Shown: positions 50,625 to 62,654, numbered from the stretch's first letter. The stretch is 64,000 nucleotides of DNA from Hypoxylon rubiginosum (GCA_902806565.1 CADCXA010000047.1:1-64000), one strand, 5' to 3'. Numbers and translations: made by a program. The notes: generated by a model not told the origin, from the sequence alone.

Positions 50625-53101
50625 TCATAGAGTGTGCAATTTGGAGTCCTTCGTCCACCGGCGGAATTGCTTACCCCAGGGGATGAAGACGCACAGCCCG
50701 AGGACGGAGAAACCGCAGGTGAGAGCCATGATAAGCAGGACCGGGCTTATGTAGCCCGATCGCGCGGCCCAATCGTTGAAGTAGAATATCAAGCCGAACT
50801 GCATTCCGACAGTTAGGATTGAACTGTGCGGAATAGGGGATAGAAAATGAGAAGGGGGGGGAACTTACTCCAAAAGTGTTCTTCACGATGGTGGCAGCGA
50901 TCATGACCTCGCCGGGGAGGGATTTATACTGCAGGTTACATTCCACGTCAGCAACTATTCCACGGCTTTAATAGAGTGAAGTCGTAACACCCGTGCGACG
51001 AGATCATGGCGAAGAGATAGCTCATATCTGAGGTAAAGAGGCTAGGAATAGAGTAGTACTCACCGAGTCGACAGCATACGCGATAGCAATCGCCGGGATC
51101 CCCACAACCTGCAGCCCGACGAGCGAGTATCCCACAATCACAATAACCTCCCAGGACCAAGCGCGCTGGTACCCCACGGCCGCGACCACCATGCCCGCAA
51201 GATTCGCGCACACGTACGGGATCAGCGCCGGCAGCCGCATCTCGGCCTCCAGTACACCGCCGTTGGCGCGGGCGCGCCGCAGCGCGATCCGGTCGGACAG
51301 CGGGCCGGCGGTGCCGAGGGCCACGACGGCGCCGGCCGCGAACGCGAAGTTGGTGAAGCCGATCTGGTCCGGGGTGAACAGAAAAGGCGGGGCGCCGAAT
51401 ACCTGCGCCTGCGTCAGGTTCAGGCACAGCAGCGCGTTGGCCGCGAAGCCCATGGCCAGCGAGGACCACAGCACGATCGGGTAGCACACTAGGATGCGGA
51501 TCGGCGACACCATGTCCCGGAGCAGGACGGCGGCGACGCTGCCGCTGCCGCCGCGGTGGTTGAAGCGCTGGCGCTTGCGCATCGGGAGCATGGAGAATTG
51601 GGCGCGCGAGGGCCGTCCGTTGGCGATGTGGTGCGCGGTCGTCATCGTGGGGACGGTCTGCGGCGACTGCGTCCGCATGTGCGCCTCGGAGCTGGAGCTC
51701 GAGATCACGCCGTCGCTGGCCTTTTCCGCGCCGGGGGGTGCTGCGGTCCGGATGTCCATGATGCTGGGGCTGCTGCTGGCCGGCACGGTTATTACTGGGC
51801 GGTCGTACTTGGTCTCCGGGTGGGCGACGAGGAGGAAGATGAAGCTGGCCTTTGCCGTGTTAGTACTTCTTTCTGGAAGTGTGGGAACCTCTGTAAAAAT
51901 CCTGGCGGAAGACTTACCCCTTGCAATATGGTGCAGACCCAGAACTACGACCCCAAAGTTAGTTTTTTTGGACTTGGGGTACTGGAAAATGTTTGGATGC
52001 TAGGATGCAGTACTTACAAACCACCTCCATGATATTTGCGTGGCGATGGCGCCCGAGATAATGGGGCCGATGAATAGGCCGAGGAAATACGCCCAGCTAC
52101 ACATCTCATGAGCTCACCTGGCATAGAATTATAAAAGAGAATATGGGGGATATCACTTACAAGTACAAAGCCATGCTACTCCCCCTCTGATGCAAGAACA
52201 GCAGATCGGCGACGACCATGGGCATGATGCTCTCGTTCGCCGCGGCGCCGAGGCCCGAAATCACCCTGGCGGCGAGGAAGCTGGGGTAGCTGGTGACGAG
52301 ACCCTGCCACTATAGCAACAGGAGTCAGTGATTACTCGTTTAGGAAGGGAATTTTCTCATTTTATGCATGTCTCGGGAGTGATTACTCCCAAGCGAGCAG
52401 AAATTATACTAGAAGGGGTAAAAGGAGCCCTGGATGTTACATACGACGTTGGCAAGGATGCAGACGAGACCGCAGACGAGGACGACGGGGCGGCGGCCGA
52501 CGAGGTTGGCGGCGGGGACGATCAGGAAGTTGGCGTACCCCAGCGTGATGGCGGCGGCGCCGAACAGCATGTTGACCTCGGGCAGCGACTTGCGGAACTC
52601 GGCCTCGAAGAGGAGCGTCAGGGGCGAGATGGCCAGCGGGGTCATGATGCTGACGAAGACGAAGACGGACTGGTTGACGATGACGATGGTCTTCCACGTC
52701 CGGCTCCAGTTCTGCGGCAGGTGGTTAGCTACCTAGGTAGGTAGTTACCTCCTAAGCTGCTGTGACTCGGATGAGATGTGATGTGATGTGCTATGCTTAC
52801 TAATGGATCGTCCGGGTTAGACGTCGGTTGCGGGACGAGCACGACCTCGTTGTTGGCCGCGCCCTCGCCCTCGCCGCCGCCTTGGCCGCCCGCGAAGATG
52901 ATGTCGGTGCCGGGGATGATATCCGGCATCGCGTTCTGCTCCATGACTTCTACGTCGCCTTGGCGTGGGATATAATGCGCTGCGTTTGGCTCGGTAGACA
53001 TAATTTCCGTAATTGATAATCGCTTGACAACCACTTACGTGAAAAATGGACACGGGGGTCTGCGTGGGTAGAGCGAGTCCGGCCATCTTATCCTCTTTCA
53101 T
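50625..53101 (-). CDS. MFS transporter (polyamine/multidrug-type, 12 TM)
   Basis: Nine exons (53,101-53,039; 52,989-52,801; 52,711-52,445; 52,309-52,161; 52,096-52,018; 51,944-51,918; 51,849-51,064; 50,928-50,869; 50,798-50,625) encode 597 residues, and all junctions keep frame. The exon at 51,918-51,944 is only 27 nt (FWVCTILQG). The N-terminal cytosolic segment ends DIIPGTDIIF and VPQPTSNPDDPLNWSRTWK, typical of fungal HOL1-like MFS proteins. GYANFLIVPAANLVGRRPV is the conserved loop between TM2 and TM3, PETKYDR opens the central loop, and PLSDRIALRRARANGG matches the second-half signature. The last exon gives FYFNDWAARSGYISP and a basic tail. Substrate is unknown. Intron sizes range from 49 to 135 nt, and the acceptor of the 27-nt exon is the least certain. 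Confidence 0.87.
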
Positions 53102-54123
53102 ACTCTTCGCGCCTTGACCTTCTTAGCCGAAGGATCGACGCCCGGCACCGTAAAGCTGGCTACGTACCTAGGTAGATATATGCTAGTTTTACATCAAGTC
53201 TATCTACAGGTGCTTCGGGGGTGACTCCGAGGAGAAGTGGCTTCCCCGGACTTGTCTGTCGGGGCAAACAAGGTCGACAGTCACATCCGGCGTTGGACTA
53301 GATGTAAGTCCTTCTGCGGCAGCCCGATATGATTCTCTAGCACAGTTGTCCTACCTTAGTGTAGCACAACAGAAAGGGTGGCGCTGTCGTTGAATACCTA
53401 ATGGATACCCAGCGCCGGACGTCCGAACCCTTGACGTGCTTACCTCCTAGACTCAAGCCACAATGGATCTTTTATTGATATCGTCATAAGCTCGGCTAAG
53501 ATTGCCTTAGACCTTTATTCGGACTATTTTACGGTCTGTTTAGGCCAAATGTATAAGACACTCTAGTGTAGTCGTTACATAGTGCCATACTGGGGCACGC
53601 TCCCGCAAGACAACAACGTAAGTGTTCGTCACCCTGAAGCAAGACACATGCAACCTATTGCGAAGATGTCACAATTCTTAACTTGTTATAGTGATAAAAA
53701 ATGTGCGGACACCAAAGCCCGGCGCTAGATCCAGGCAAGCCATGAGGATGCATGCAGAGTAGGTTAGTGCCGGGCTTGGTGATGGATTGCGGCGTAGGTT
53801 GACTAGACGCCAGGAGCTGAAAGGGAATCTTGGATATACAAGTTATCAAGGGGCATATAAACTATCTACATCTCGCTACTCGAGCTGACTTCAGTCCCAT
53901 TTTTTCATTGGTCGCCTCACCGCCTCACCCGGAACTCCCTAACCCATCCACCCGCAGATAGTTGACAGGTCAGTATTTCAGCTTGCGGTTTCTCCAGAGC
54001 ATCTCCGAAGAGGTCCTTAGTATCATGTCCAGTACAGGATATCGCGCCCGGATGGAAAAATATGGCGACAGTTGCGTTCGCATCTTGGTAAAATCGATCG
54101 ACTCTCTTCACTGGGGCCCGAGA
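53102..54123. other. Intergenic, no gene recognised
   Basis: About 1 kb between the MFS start and the P450 relic. It includes one TACCTAGGTA palindrome at 53,165. A 64-codon frame at 53,917-54,111 (-) begins with GTG and has no recognised domain. Confidence 0.45.
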
Positions 54124-54890
54124 CTAAAAGGGGCAGCATAGCTTGTCTTTGACGGAGCCGATGCCGTTACCAACACGATAAATGTGCTCTCCACCTATAG
54201 AATCCGGTGGCGCCGTGCGTCTCCTAGTATAGGTTAGCAAAGTATGAAATACAGAAGCATGATGCGAAAAGACTGATTGGAACGTCACGTATTGTAGCAT
54301 ATTCCAACCCTTCCAATCGAAGTAAAAGTCTAGCTCGCGCACGGTAAGCGCCAGTACGAGCTTCGTCTCGATCATGGCTAACTCCTCGCCGATGCATCTC
54401 GTATTACCGAGCTCGGAGGGGCGCCACGCGCTCTTGACTAGGTGTAGCGGGCGACCCTCGGCGACGAGGAAGCGCTCTCCATAACGCGCGGCCCCAGGTC
54501 CGAGCGCAGGTGTATGGCGGTCGGGCTCGTCCAGATGACGGAGTCGTCCGTGGGATAGCTAGCCCCGTCATACGGTAGCGGAAGCTGAGACCACGGCATC
54601 CGCGGCGGTGCGTCGACCTTAGCGGGTGAAGGCGGAGACTCTTTGATAGCTAGCTGCTGTCGTGTACTGCAGGCTATTGAGCTTGTGTGGCTCCCGGGAA
54701 AGCGTCGTGCTTGGCTCGCGTCTGTCGTAACACTTCGGAGACATGGCAATCTCGTACAAGACACAGCAGGAAACCCTAGGCTCAGCTGCCGATCTTCGTT
54801 CCCGTATTCGTTCTTGTACTCTTTAACAGCGAGATCGATGACAGTCTTCTCGCTGCTGGCATCGTAGGGGGTAGCGAGGCCAGATTGAAC
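54124..54890 (-). pseudogene. Cytochrome P450 pseudogene (C-terminal part)
   Basis: Reading the minus strand, recognisable P450 pieces occur in order but in shifting frames: a segment with SSEKTVIDLAVKEYKNE, an I-to-K helix area around LNSLQYTTA then IKES, the stretch YPTDDSVIWTSPTAIHLRSD, YGERFLVAEGRPLHLVK, the heme loop SELGNTRCIGEELAMIETKL (Cys codon near 54,394-54,396), and a tail VGNGIGSVKDKL. At least two frameshifts separate these pieces, the FxxGxRxCxG Phe is Ser, and the N-terminal half with its membrane anchor is not found upstream. It is therefore a decayed gene. Sequencing errors could mimic one shift but not the missing 5' half. Confidence 0.75.
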
Positions 54891-55268
54891 CGCACGGCAA
54901 GTTAAGAAAACAACATTTTCCTAAAGCTCGAGTATGTCACTCAACTTCGCCTAGATTTCAAGGAGGAGCTTAGAGAAAGAAATAAAGTGGTTGTTTTCAT
55001 GGCCGGAGACAGGAGCTGTTGTAAGCTAACTAGTCGGCGGTATGACTATCTCTATCTATTCATCTGCCCGTATAGTGGTTGAGCACATAAAGGCAGGATT
55101 AATCCGGTGAGACGTTGTATGTAGGCCAGTTGAGCACTGGTTTATCGGGCCATTGTCTCATCAGTTTCGTTTACCCAACGCACCCCAGAGCCCAAATCAA
55201 CCACACCAATACACCACTTCTTCGGAAAGTATAGTGCCCAAATGCACATAAAATACTCATAAAATCAT
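54891..55268. other. Intergenic, no feature recognised
   Basis: This would be where the missing 5' half of the P450 should lie, but no P450 motif is readable. It is probably also the 3' flank of the F-box-like gene. Confidence 0.4.
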
Positions 55269-56114
55269 TTATCGATATCCATGAATCATATAAGCCATAT
55301 CAGCCATAGCCCTTTTATACACGTGCTGCATTGGTATGTGTAAATTGGGTACTATCGCATCATCTGGCACCCACGCACTATAGCCCAGTTCCGTTAATCG
55401 TTCCTCTAAAAACCTCTGCATACCGTTTGCCTCATCTTTAGATTCCTCGTAGTTGTCGCATTCTTCTAGAAAATCTTGGTGCTTGGCGGAGATATCCAGG
55501 CCCATACAGAGCGGACAGGCGAGCTCTACACTACAGTCCGTAAAAGCACCGAATCCCTCCAACTTTTTTCTGGTGCAGCCTGGACAGACGAATCTGTTTC
55601 CGTCGCAGATCCAACAGCAACCGTAGTCGACCACAGCAATAGAATCAGGGACGTCGCGGAAAGTATAGAGACAAGAATCCGTTTGCGTGGTGTCCAGGAC
55701 AACATAGAAAGTGTTGTCCGGGCCGGAGAGTCGGCAAGCCATATAATCTTCAAAATCACGCACGCTCTGCGAATCGTTCAGGTCGCTCGCTAAAAATTCG
55801 TCTGCGGGATGGTTGAACTTGTGTCGAGTGCAGCGAAGAAGCATTCTGTCAGGAGACGCCACTGAAGGATCGGCCTTTACAAAACAAAACCTATCTTCCG
55901 TGCCTTTCTTGCCCTCACGTACGTAGTTCAAGATCATGGCCCACAATTCGTTCGGCAAGCTTATACCGCCCTTGCTCCGAACACTGACGTTGGTGTTGTT
56001 GCGGGAAAGGATCCGTGTCGAGTACTGAAGACCTGCCGCGGTGATATTGAGAAAGGGCAGGGTCTCCTTTGTGAGACGTCCTCGGGAGAAATCGTCCATT
56101 TTTACCGGCTTCAT
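55269..56114 (-). CDS. F-box-like, Cys-rich protein of unknown function
   Basis: A single exon of 281 residues starts at ATG 56,114 (MKPVKMDDF); the frame stays open further upstream but without another ATG. SLPNELWAMILNYVREG at about residue 50 resembles an F-box core. The middle holds a zinc-ribbon-like set of Cys pairs: CWIC, CPGC and, about 22 residues on, CPLC. The C-terminal half is acidic and helical, ending with PMQHVYKRAMADMAYMIHGYR. An SCF substrate adaptor role is possible but not demonstrated, and many such lineage-specific F-box-like genes occur in filamentous fungi. Confidence 0.7.
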   Translation of the reverse strand: MKPVKMDDFSRGRLTKETLPFLNITAAGLQYSTRILSRNNTNVSVRSKGGISLPNELWAMILNYVREGKKGTEDRFCFVKADPSVASPDRMLLRCTRHKFNHPADEFLASDLNDSQSVRDFEDYMACRLSGPDNTFYVVLDTTQTDSCLYTFRDVPDSIAVVDYGCCWICDGNRFVCPGCTRKKLEGFGAFTDCSVELACPLCMGLDISAKHQDFLEECDNYEESKDEANGMQRFLEERLTELGYSAWVPDDAIVPNLHIPMQHVYKRAMADMAYMIHGYR

Positions 56115-56620
56115 TGTGTCCGGTGGAATTCGAGAATGCTGATGATAGAAACCTAAATAATAGAGTAGAGATAGTGGTAAATTGCAAGAATTGAAGTTTG
56201 GCCTTCTGTGACTTTGCAAACGGCGGGCTTTTTAAACGTGAATGTAGAATGCTGCCTGGCACCTGGAAGAGTCAAACAACTCAGCTGGCAGGGTCTAATA
56301 CTTTAGGTACCTAATAACACTCGGCCGGGAGGGCACGGCGCACTACCTCCCCCCTGTGTAGCTTTAGATGCGAGAGCGTCCTTAGAAATGAAAGGGCCGC
56401 CTCACTAATAAGACATGTCACCTAAATATTCCACAGATGCCATGGATTCTACTTAATTTCAACTGAACGAGCTCGATAAGCCGTCCGGGCGGGCCATGGT
56501 GATGCAGAAGACTTAGGTCGTAAAGTACCCCCTGTTTTACTACCGGACCCGGTAACGGCTTGTGGCGACCATCGATTTAAGCCCGCACAACACCATCTCC
56601 CATGCAGACAGGTCCATCCA
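56115..56620. other. Intergenic, no feature recognised
   Basis: This is the 5' flank of the F-box-like gene and the 3' flank of the hydroxyacid dehydrogenase gene. Confidence 0.4.
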
Positions 56621-57857
56621 TCAATAATGTAGCTCGCGGTTCACCACGTTGATAAGCGGCTTCCCGCCCGCGAGCCTGCCCAGGTTGATGGCGATGATGT
56701 CGAGCAGCCGGTCCCAGAGGACGTCGGTGCGCCAGCTGACGTGCGGCGTGATCAGCAGGTTCGGCGCGCGCCACAGCGGGTGGTCCGCGGGAAGCGGCTC
56801 CGGGTCCGCGACGTCGAGCGCGGCGCCCCGGATCGACCCCTCCTCGAGCGCGCGCACCAGCGCCTCCTGGTCCACGTGCCCGCCGCGCCCGACGTTGGCC
56901 ACGAACCCCCTCCGCGTCGCGCCCAGGATCGCCAGCTGCTCCTCGCCGACCACGTGCCGCGTCTCGGCCGTCAGCGGCAGGCAGATGACGAGCAGGTCCA
57001 GCCCCTCGCGCAGGAACGCGTTGACGGCCGCGCGCGCGGGGCCGTGGAACCACTTGGTCGGTAGCAGGCCGTCCGGGTCGCCCGTCCCGGGGACGCAGTA
57101 GCTGTCGTCCCTGCGCGACTCCGGCGTCGGTCGCTCGTTGCGCGTGTACGCGAAGATCTCCATGCCTAGCGCGTTGGCGAGCCGCGCGCACTGCCGCCCG
57201 ATTGCGCCGTAGCCGAGGATGCCTCTTGGATTAGGGGGAGTATTGTTAGTGTTGTTTTACCTACCTAGGTATCTAGTATGGTAAATTGGCAATAAAGATT
57301 CAACTCACATCCTTAGGGATGTCGAGTCTTGGACGTGCGTCGCAAAGGGGCTCTCCCAAAATCCCTTCTTCATATGTTCGTGATACCGCGAGAAGTGGTG
57401 CTGGTGCGAGAGCCACGCTCCGATCACCCATTCCGCTATTTGCGGTCTTCGGTAGCAGTTAGCCTCCGTAAGGTGAGTCTGACGAAAGATGCCGGACTTA
57501 CGAGTTCACGCCATTCGAAGTGCAGAAAACAGTACTCTTCTCCTGATACTTTGGATGGCTTAGCCATTTATCGGCGCCGGCTGAGGTGAGCTGCACAAAG
57601 CGGACCTTGGGTATGAGCTCGGCGGGTGGAGGCATGTATGTGCAGAGCAGGGTGACGCCGTCAAACTCGGGGCCTAACTCGGCGGCACTTATGACTGACT
57701 TGTCTTCTCTTATCGAGTTAACCCAGCGCACGCGGAGGCCGTATAGCTTAAATATCCGGTCTGTCCACTCCGGTCTTTCGGGGAACGGCATGAAAAGTAG
57801 GACAATGTCATTGCTAAGAGAGCCGGCTCCGTCTCCGGTTCCCACAGCGGCAGACAT
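56621..57857 (-). CDS. D-isomer-specific 2-hydroxyacid dehydrogenase
   Basis: Three exons (57,857-57,502; 57,446-57,309; 57,224-56,621) with introns of 55 and 84 nt encode 365 residues. The NAD-binding Rossmann loop GILGYGAIGRQ lies at about 166-176. The catalytic triad is complete: Arg about 278 (NVGRGGHVD), Glu about 307 (DPEPLPADHPLW) and His about 326 (LLITPHVSW). The N-terminal segment contains VRFVQLTSAGADKWL and NGVNSPQIAEWVIG, normal for the family. Substrate range (glyoxylate/hydroxypyruvate-type versus other 2-keto acids) cannot be assigned. The 84-nt intron contains the TACCTAGGTA palindrome. The last exon is much more GC-rich than the first. Confidence 0.92.
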
Positions 57858-58681
57858 TGTTGTTTCGGGATGTAACCTGAGATGTACCGGTATGTAGCCT
57901 GTGTGGTGTCTGGCAATGATGAGATCGACTACTGAGGAATCCTGGTCGAATGCTAAATAAATTATTGACTACAGGTATGCTTCCGACTGTGATTTGATCC
58001 GTTCGCTCGAAAACCCGTATCAAGCGTTTTTACTCCAGTACCTCACTCCATATGACAGCCGAACAAGTGATTCGGAAAGATGATGAGTCAAAGTCGGCAA
58101 CGGATCAGGTATCTCTTTGAACGTAGTCTCAGCGACGTAGGTTAATCCGAGTGTAAGAGTGCCCAGCTACATGTATGTAGGCACTTACTGTATTAACTCT
58201 TCAAATTCGGCTTGACTTACTAGGTTCTTGAAAGATAATGTAGCTTGCCCCGCTAAGAGATGAAGCTGATAAAACGAAGTTGGGTGGAAATGGCCGGCGC
58301 GTCATTGCACCCCGGTATGGCGCAAAGCTGGTAAAACTGGTAAAGCCGATAACAGCGAGCCCTACAGGCCCTATCACCATGCTAGCTACCGCCGCTAATG
58401 TACCCACCGTACCGCTTATATCTTCACCAAGGTTCATCTCGGCATCGACCGATAGAGTGCGCCGTGAAATTATTTCCATTTGGATCTCTCCTAGATAAGA
58501 CACGAACGCGTCGAGGCCATGCTTCAGAATAGTAACCGTACAGGTAAATGCTGGATCCGGTCAAATGCCAAAACGCCGTACCGAAATAGTACCACACAAG
58601 AAGTCATCCTGTCTGGTGCGACTAGCCAACCAGTAACACCTATGCTTGTTGATACACCCCAACTTACAATTCGCAACACAA
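57858..58681. other. Intergenic with possible gene fragment
   Basis: A minus-strand open stretch at about 58,201-58,540 encodes plausible protein sequence including LGEDISGTVGTLAAVASMVIGPVGLAVIGF, a Gly/Ala-rich hydrophobic helix, but it lacks an ATG start in frame nearby and I do not recognise it. It may be an exon of a decayed or unannotated gene. Confidence 0.3.
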
Positions 58682-61555
58682 CTACTCCCCTTTCATTTGA
58701 GTAATGCCGTCGGCAGCAGTTTCGACGACTTGGAAACCGACAGCATTGCCAGCACCTCGGGCAGCACGGTCAAACGCTGCATCGCTTCTTCAAAGAGTGT
58801 TAGCAGACATGTGGCGTAAGGGGGAAGAGTAAAAATTACCTGTCACTTATGATATCAATATCCTCGTCACTGAGGATTCGATCACCACCCGAGTGCTGGT
58901 AAACCTCGCCATCTTTCAATAGGAGGGACTCAAGAATCTCTTTGTCGATAATCTCGTTGCTATCCAGCTTTTGGCCAATCGATTTAAACCCTCCTTTCTT
59001 GATGATCAGTTTCTCTAACCTGCGCTTCGCATCGGCGCTCATGAGGAGATCCTCTTCAACGGTGCCTTTCGTGGCCAACCGGTAAATGACGACGGGGCGG
59101 GTCTGACCGATTCGATGGCAACGATCCTGGGCCTGCAGATCTTGTTGCGGATTCCAGTCACTGATTCATAAGCATTAGTTCAACTCCTGTGATATTATGT
59201 GGGACAGGTAGTCTCACCTATCGAATAGGATCACGGTGTCTGCGCTCGCAAGGTTGATGCCTTGGCCACCCGCCCTAGTTGATAATAAGAATATTTTGAA
59301 GTCGGGGTCCTCATTGAACTCTTTAATCTGCTGTCGCCTATCTTCTTGAGCCACACCCCCATCTATACGGCAGACGTTCCATCCTCGCAGTTCGGCGCAG
59401 TAATCGTGAAGGATGTCCAATTGCGTTTTGAACTGAGAGAATATGAGGACTTTGTGGCCCCGTTCAAATAGTTCTGGAAGTAATCGGTCAAGGAGAAGCA
59501 TCTTGCCAGAAGCCGTCACAATGCTCTCATCGACTGGCACCTTATCGTCATATACCCACGGGCTGTAGAAATTGTGCGGGCTATTGCACACAAGTCTCAT
59601 TTGCATAATAGGGTTGCCCAGCTTCTTGTCCGCGATCTGAAGTTCTGATGCGTGTTAGGAGGCCTGTAAGACTTGGACTTATTGACTTACTGGCAAGTTC
59701 GAGAGTGGCAACACGCTCCATCTCGTCTTCATCTAGAATAAGTTCGTCCTCGGAGCCAACTTCCTTCGCAGCTAATTCAGCAGCTAGTTTCGCCTCGAAT
59801 GCATCATCGTCGAGCTTATCATCTTCGGAGTCATCTGCTACGCTATAAGAAATACGACCATTTCGTGGTCGCCCTCTGCCTCTGCTTGATGGTGTGGATT
59901 GTCGACTTGACTTGCTGCTTTTTGGTGTGGGGGCTTCAGTTGTTGGTGCAGATTTTCTCTTGCTAGCCCCTTCAGTTTGAGAAAGGAGGGAACTGGTCTT
60001 GGGTGTCGCTTTTAATGCTGATGATCCCTTTTTACCCATCATCATTGTAAATGCGTTATTTGCTTTTGGAGACGATGCCTCGCTCGAAATCGTACTATTC
60101 CCAAGAGATGATTGACGACTCGACCGCCGTGAACCGTTCGGGGTATTCGTGGTCCCCGTCAATCGTTCGACGACCTTGTTCTCCAGGTAGGTCCTGGTGT
60201 CAACTTTCTTGTCACCGATAGCATTGTATAGGTCTGTTTGCTCTTTCGTCATGGGGGCGTAGAGGACATATTCGCGCTTCTTGGGTAAGTAATTTGCGAC
60301 GTCTGCCTTGATTCTGCGAAGCAATAACGGCTGTAGAACCTTGTGAATCTTAGAAACCAGGTCTTGGCTCTCCTGATTCTCAATGAATTGTGTGGTCCCT
60401 TCTTCGTCCTGCAGGTCGCTGAAATCAAACCATACTTCAAATGCCTCCCAATCGAGGAACGTCTCCGGCATCAGGAAGTGAAGAAGCGACCACAGTTCCT
60501 TGAGGTTATTCTGCAGTGGTGTCCCCGTTATAAGTAGTCGAGTTGCTGACTTGAACTGCTGCAGCGCTCTGAAGAGCTTTGCATCAGCATTCTTCATCCG
60601 GTGGCCCTCATCCTATCACTGGTTAATTGCTAGACCTGCGGTCATAGACGATATAAATCATCCACTTACGACTACAATGAAGGCCCAATCAATCTTTGAA
60701 AGGCTGACGTGATCTCTTAGAACCATCTCGTAGCTAGTGCAGACGACAGGAAATCGCTTGGTGGGACTACCCTTCTGATAGTTCTTCATGATCTTATCAC
60801 GATATATCTGCTGACGTTCTGGGGGAGTGCCATGGTATAAGACGAAGGGTATGGTTGGAGTCCACTTTTGAAACTCATCCTGCCAGTTCGACAAGGTACT
60901 TAACGGTGCAATTACTAGGTGAGGGCCGAAGTAATTCTCCTGCTCTCTGAGCAATGCGACTAGGGAAATAACCTGGATAGTTTTTCCTATGCTCAGTCAG
61001 CTTATGGAAGACGATACGGGTAAAATGACAAGAGGAACACGAACCTAAGCCCATCTCATCTGCTAGTATACCACTCAGACCCTGTAAGCATATCTCGTAC
61101 ATCCAAGTCAGGCCTTCTAATTGATAGTCACGCATAGTTCCGCCACTCATAATCTTAGGTTGCTGCTTCAGTTCTAAGCCAGCATCTGTTAGGGCTCTGT
61201 TGTCAAAGTCACGTCCGACCCGACCAAGTGCCTTGGTCTTCTGAGTAAGAATATCGCTAAAGATCTTGCTCTTGCGCAACAGCTCGTCTAGTTCCTTAGC
61301 TTTACGAGCCCGCTCCTGTGGCGATAGCTGCACCTTGCGTTTTCGTCGCTGAGCAAGTCGCTTTGCTTCAGCTCTAGTGTTCTCGGCTTTGGCCTTCTTC
61401 TCTTCCGTGAGCATTTGCTGCTCAGTGAAAGTGGAAGTGAGAGCCATCTTCGCGTTGTCAAAATCGTCGGCCTGGGGTGGCGATGAGGGAGCGCTGGTAG
61501 GTAAGCGAGAAGAGGAATTAAGAGAATCGACGTTGGAAGATGAGGGAGAGGCCAT
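58682..61555 (-). CDS. SNF2-family remodeller, LSH/HELLS/IRC5 type
   Basis: Six exons (61,555-61,045; 60,986-60,670; 60,612-59,691; 59,644-59,218; 59,160-58,840; 58,787-58,682) encode 867 residues; introns are 46-58 nt. The N-terminal coiled, basic region ([22 protein letters not shown]) precedes the ATPase. Motif I DEMGLGKT is split by intron 1; the Walker B box is DEGH (277-280), directly after intron 2; [21 protein letters not shown] is motif III. A Ser/Lys-rich then acidic insertion of about 160 residues (about 424-583) separates the lobes. The C lobe has [38 protein letters not shown] and [15 protein letters not shown]. The CNSPHNFY and [16 protein letters not shown] wording fits LSH/DDM1/IRC5 (mus-30 in Neurospora) rather than ISWI, with roles in heterochromatin and genome stability. 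The acceptor of exon 6 is ambiguous by one codon. Confidence 0.92.
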
Positions 61556-62133
61556 TCCGAGCAGAAAACGGAGTGCACAAAACGATTAAGAATTACAAAG
61601 AATATGCGTGATGAAAAGATGAAAAGATTAGCGCATCCTATAGCCTGTAATCGAGCAGAATTGGTAGAAGAAGCAAAAGAAAAATGGAAGAAAAGTGACG
61701 ATTACAATTGTTAAGCTTCGCTAATTCACTAGGGTAGCGCGTCAGAGGCGTCCAGGGGCCGACGCGAACTACTTGCGCTATCACGCGTTAATTGGCATTG
61801 TAACGCTGAAAACGGAAAAGACTAGGGGTTACAGTGACTCTTGCCTTAGGTGCCCCGTGCCCCGTGCCCCGTGCGCTAAGCCACCTACTATGTACCTAAT
61901 CACACTGTGCGGCTATCCATTTCCCCCAAGGTGTCCAGGTTTAGTCACCCTTGTCCCTCCGCCTGCCTGTTAACATTATCTCCGATCATTGCGTCAGCCG
62001 CAACTTTGCCATTTACAATCACCTTCTTGCGACAGACTCTTGAGCAGCAGATCAATTTCGCAACTACCCATCCACCGTCGCGATAATACCACATTTCCGT
62101 TCCCGAGATAGTGCTCAAGCAGAGATTATCAAG
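61556..62133. promoter_or_regulatory. Shared divergent promoter, LSH-type gene and toa2
   Basis: A 578-bp head-to-head spacer. It includes three tandem copies of the heptamer GCCCCGT near 61,855-61,875 and a C-rich segment. No defined binding site is recognised. Confidence 0.5.
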
Positions 62134-62654
62134 ATGGCTGCTACCGCGCAGAATTACTACGAGCTGTATCGACGAAGCAGGTACAGCTTTCACGATCCGA
62201 TCATCTAACACTTGCCCATCGTTGTAGGATCAGCGTTGACAAAATGACTTTGCTGCAGCGTCGGCGCCGCTCTGACAGATACCCTCGATGACCTCATCAC
62301 CGAGCATCGCATCGATCCTCAACTCGCCATGAAGATCCTCGCCAACTTCGACCGCGCGATTACGGAGGTTCTTCAGCAGAAGGTCAAGGCCCGCTTGACC
62401 TTTAAGGTGAATACTGCTCAATGTCTTTGTGTATATCCCGAGCGCTGTAAGGACCATCGTCTAATACTTGTTACTTCTTGCGCGACAATTAGGGTAGCCT
62501 CGATACCTACCGATTCTGCGACGAAGTCTGGACGTTCCAGCTCAAGAACGTGACCTTCAAGATGGAGAACGGCGGCCAGGTTGTTTCGGCAGACCGAGTC
62601 AAGATAGTATCTTGCACCGCGAAACCGAACGGACCGAACGGCACTGCCGCCTAG
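62134..62654 (+). CDS. toa2: Transcription initiation factor IIA small (gamma) subunit
   Basis: Three exons (62,134-62,180; 62,259-62,406; 62,493-62,654) with introns of 78 and 86 nt encode 118 residues, close to the usual length. The sequence [20 protein letters not shown], then [20 protein letters not shown] and [14 protein letters not shown] form the N-terminal helical domain. [20 protein letters not shown] and the strand [12 protein letters not shown] form the beta-barrel domain. The protein pairs with the TOA1 product, binds TBP and stabilises it on TATA DNA in the nucleus. The short C-terminal tail ([10 protein letters not shown]) is ordinary. Confidence 0.96.
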
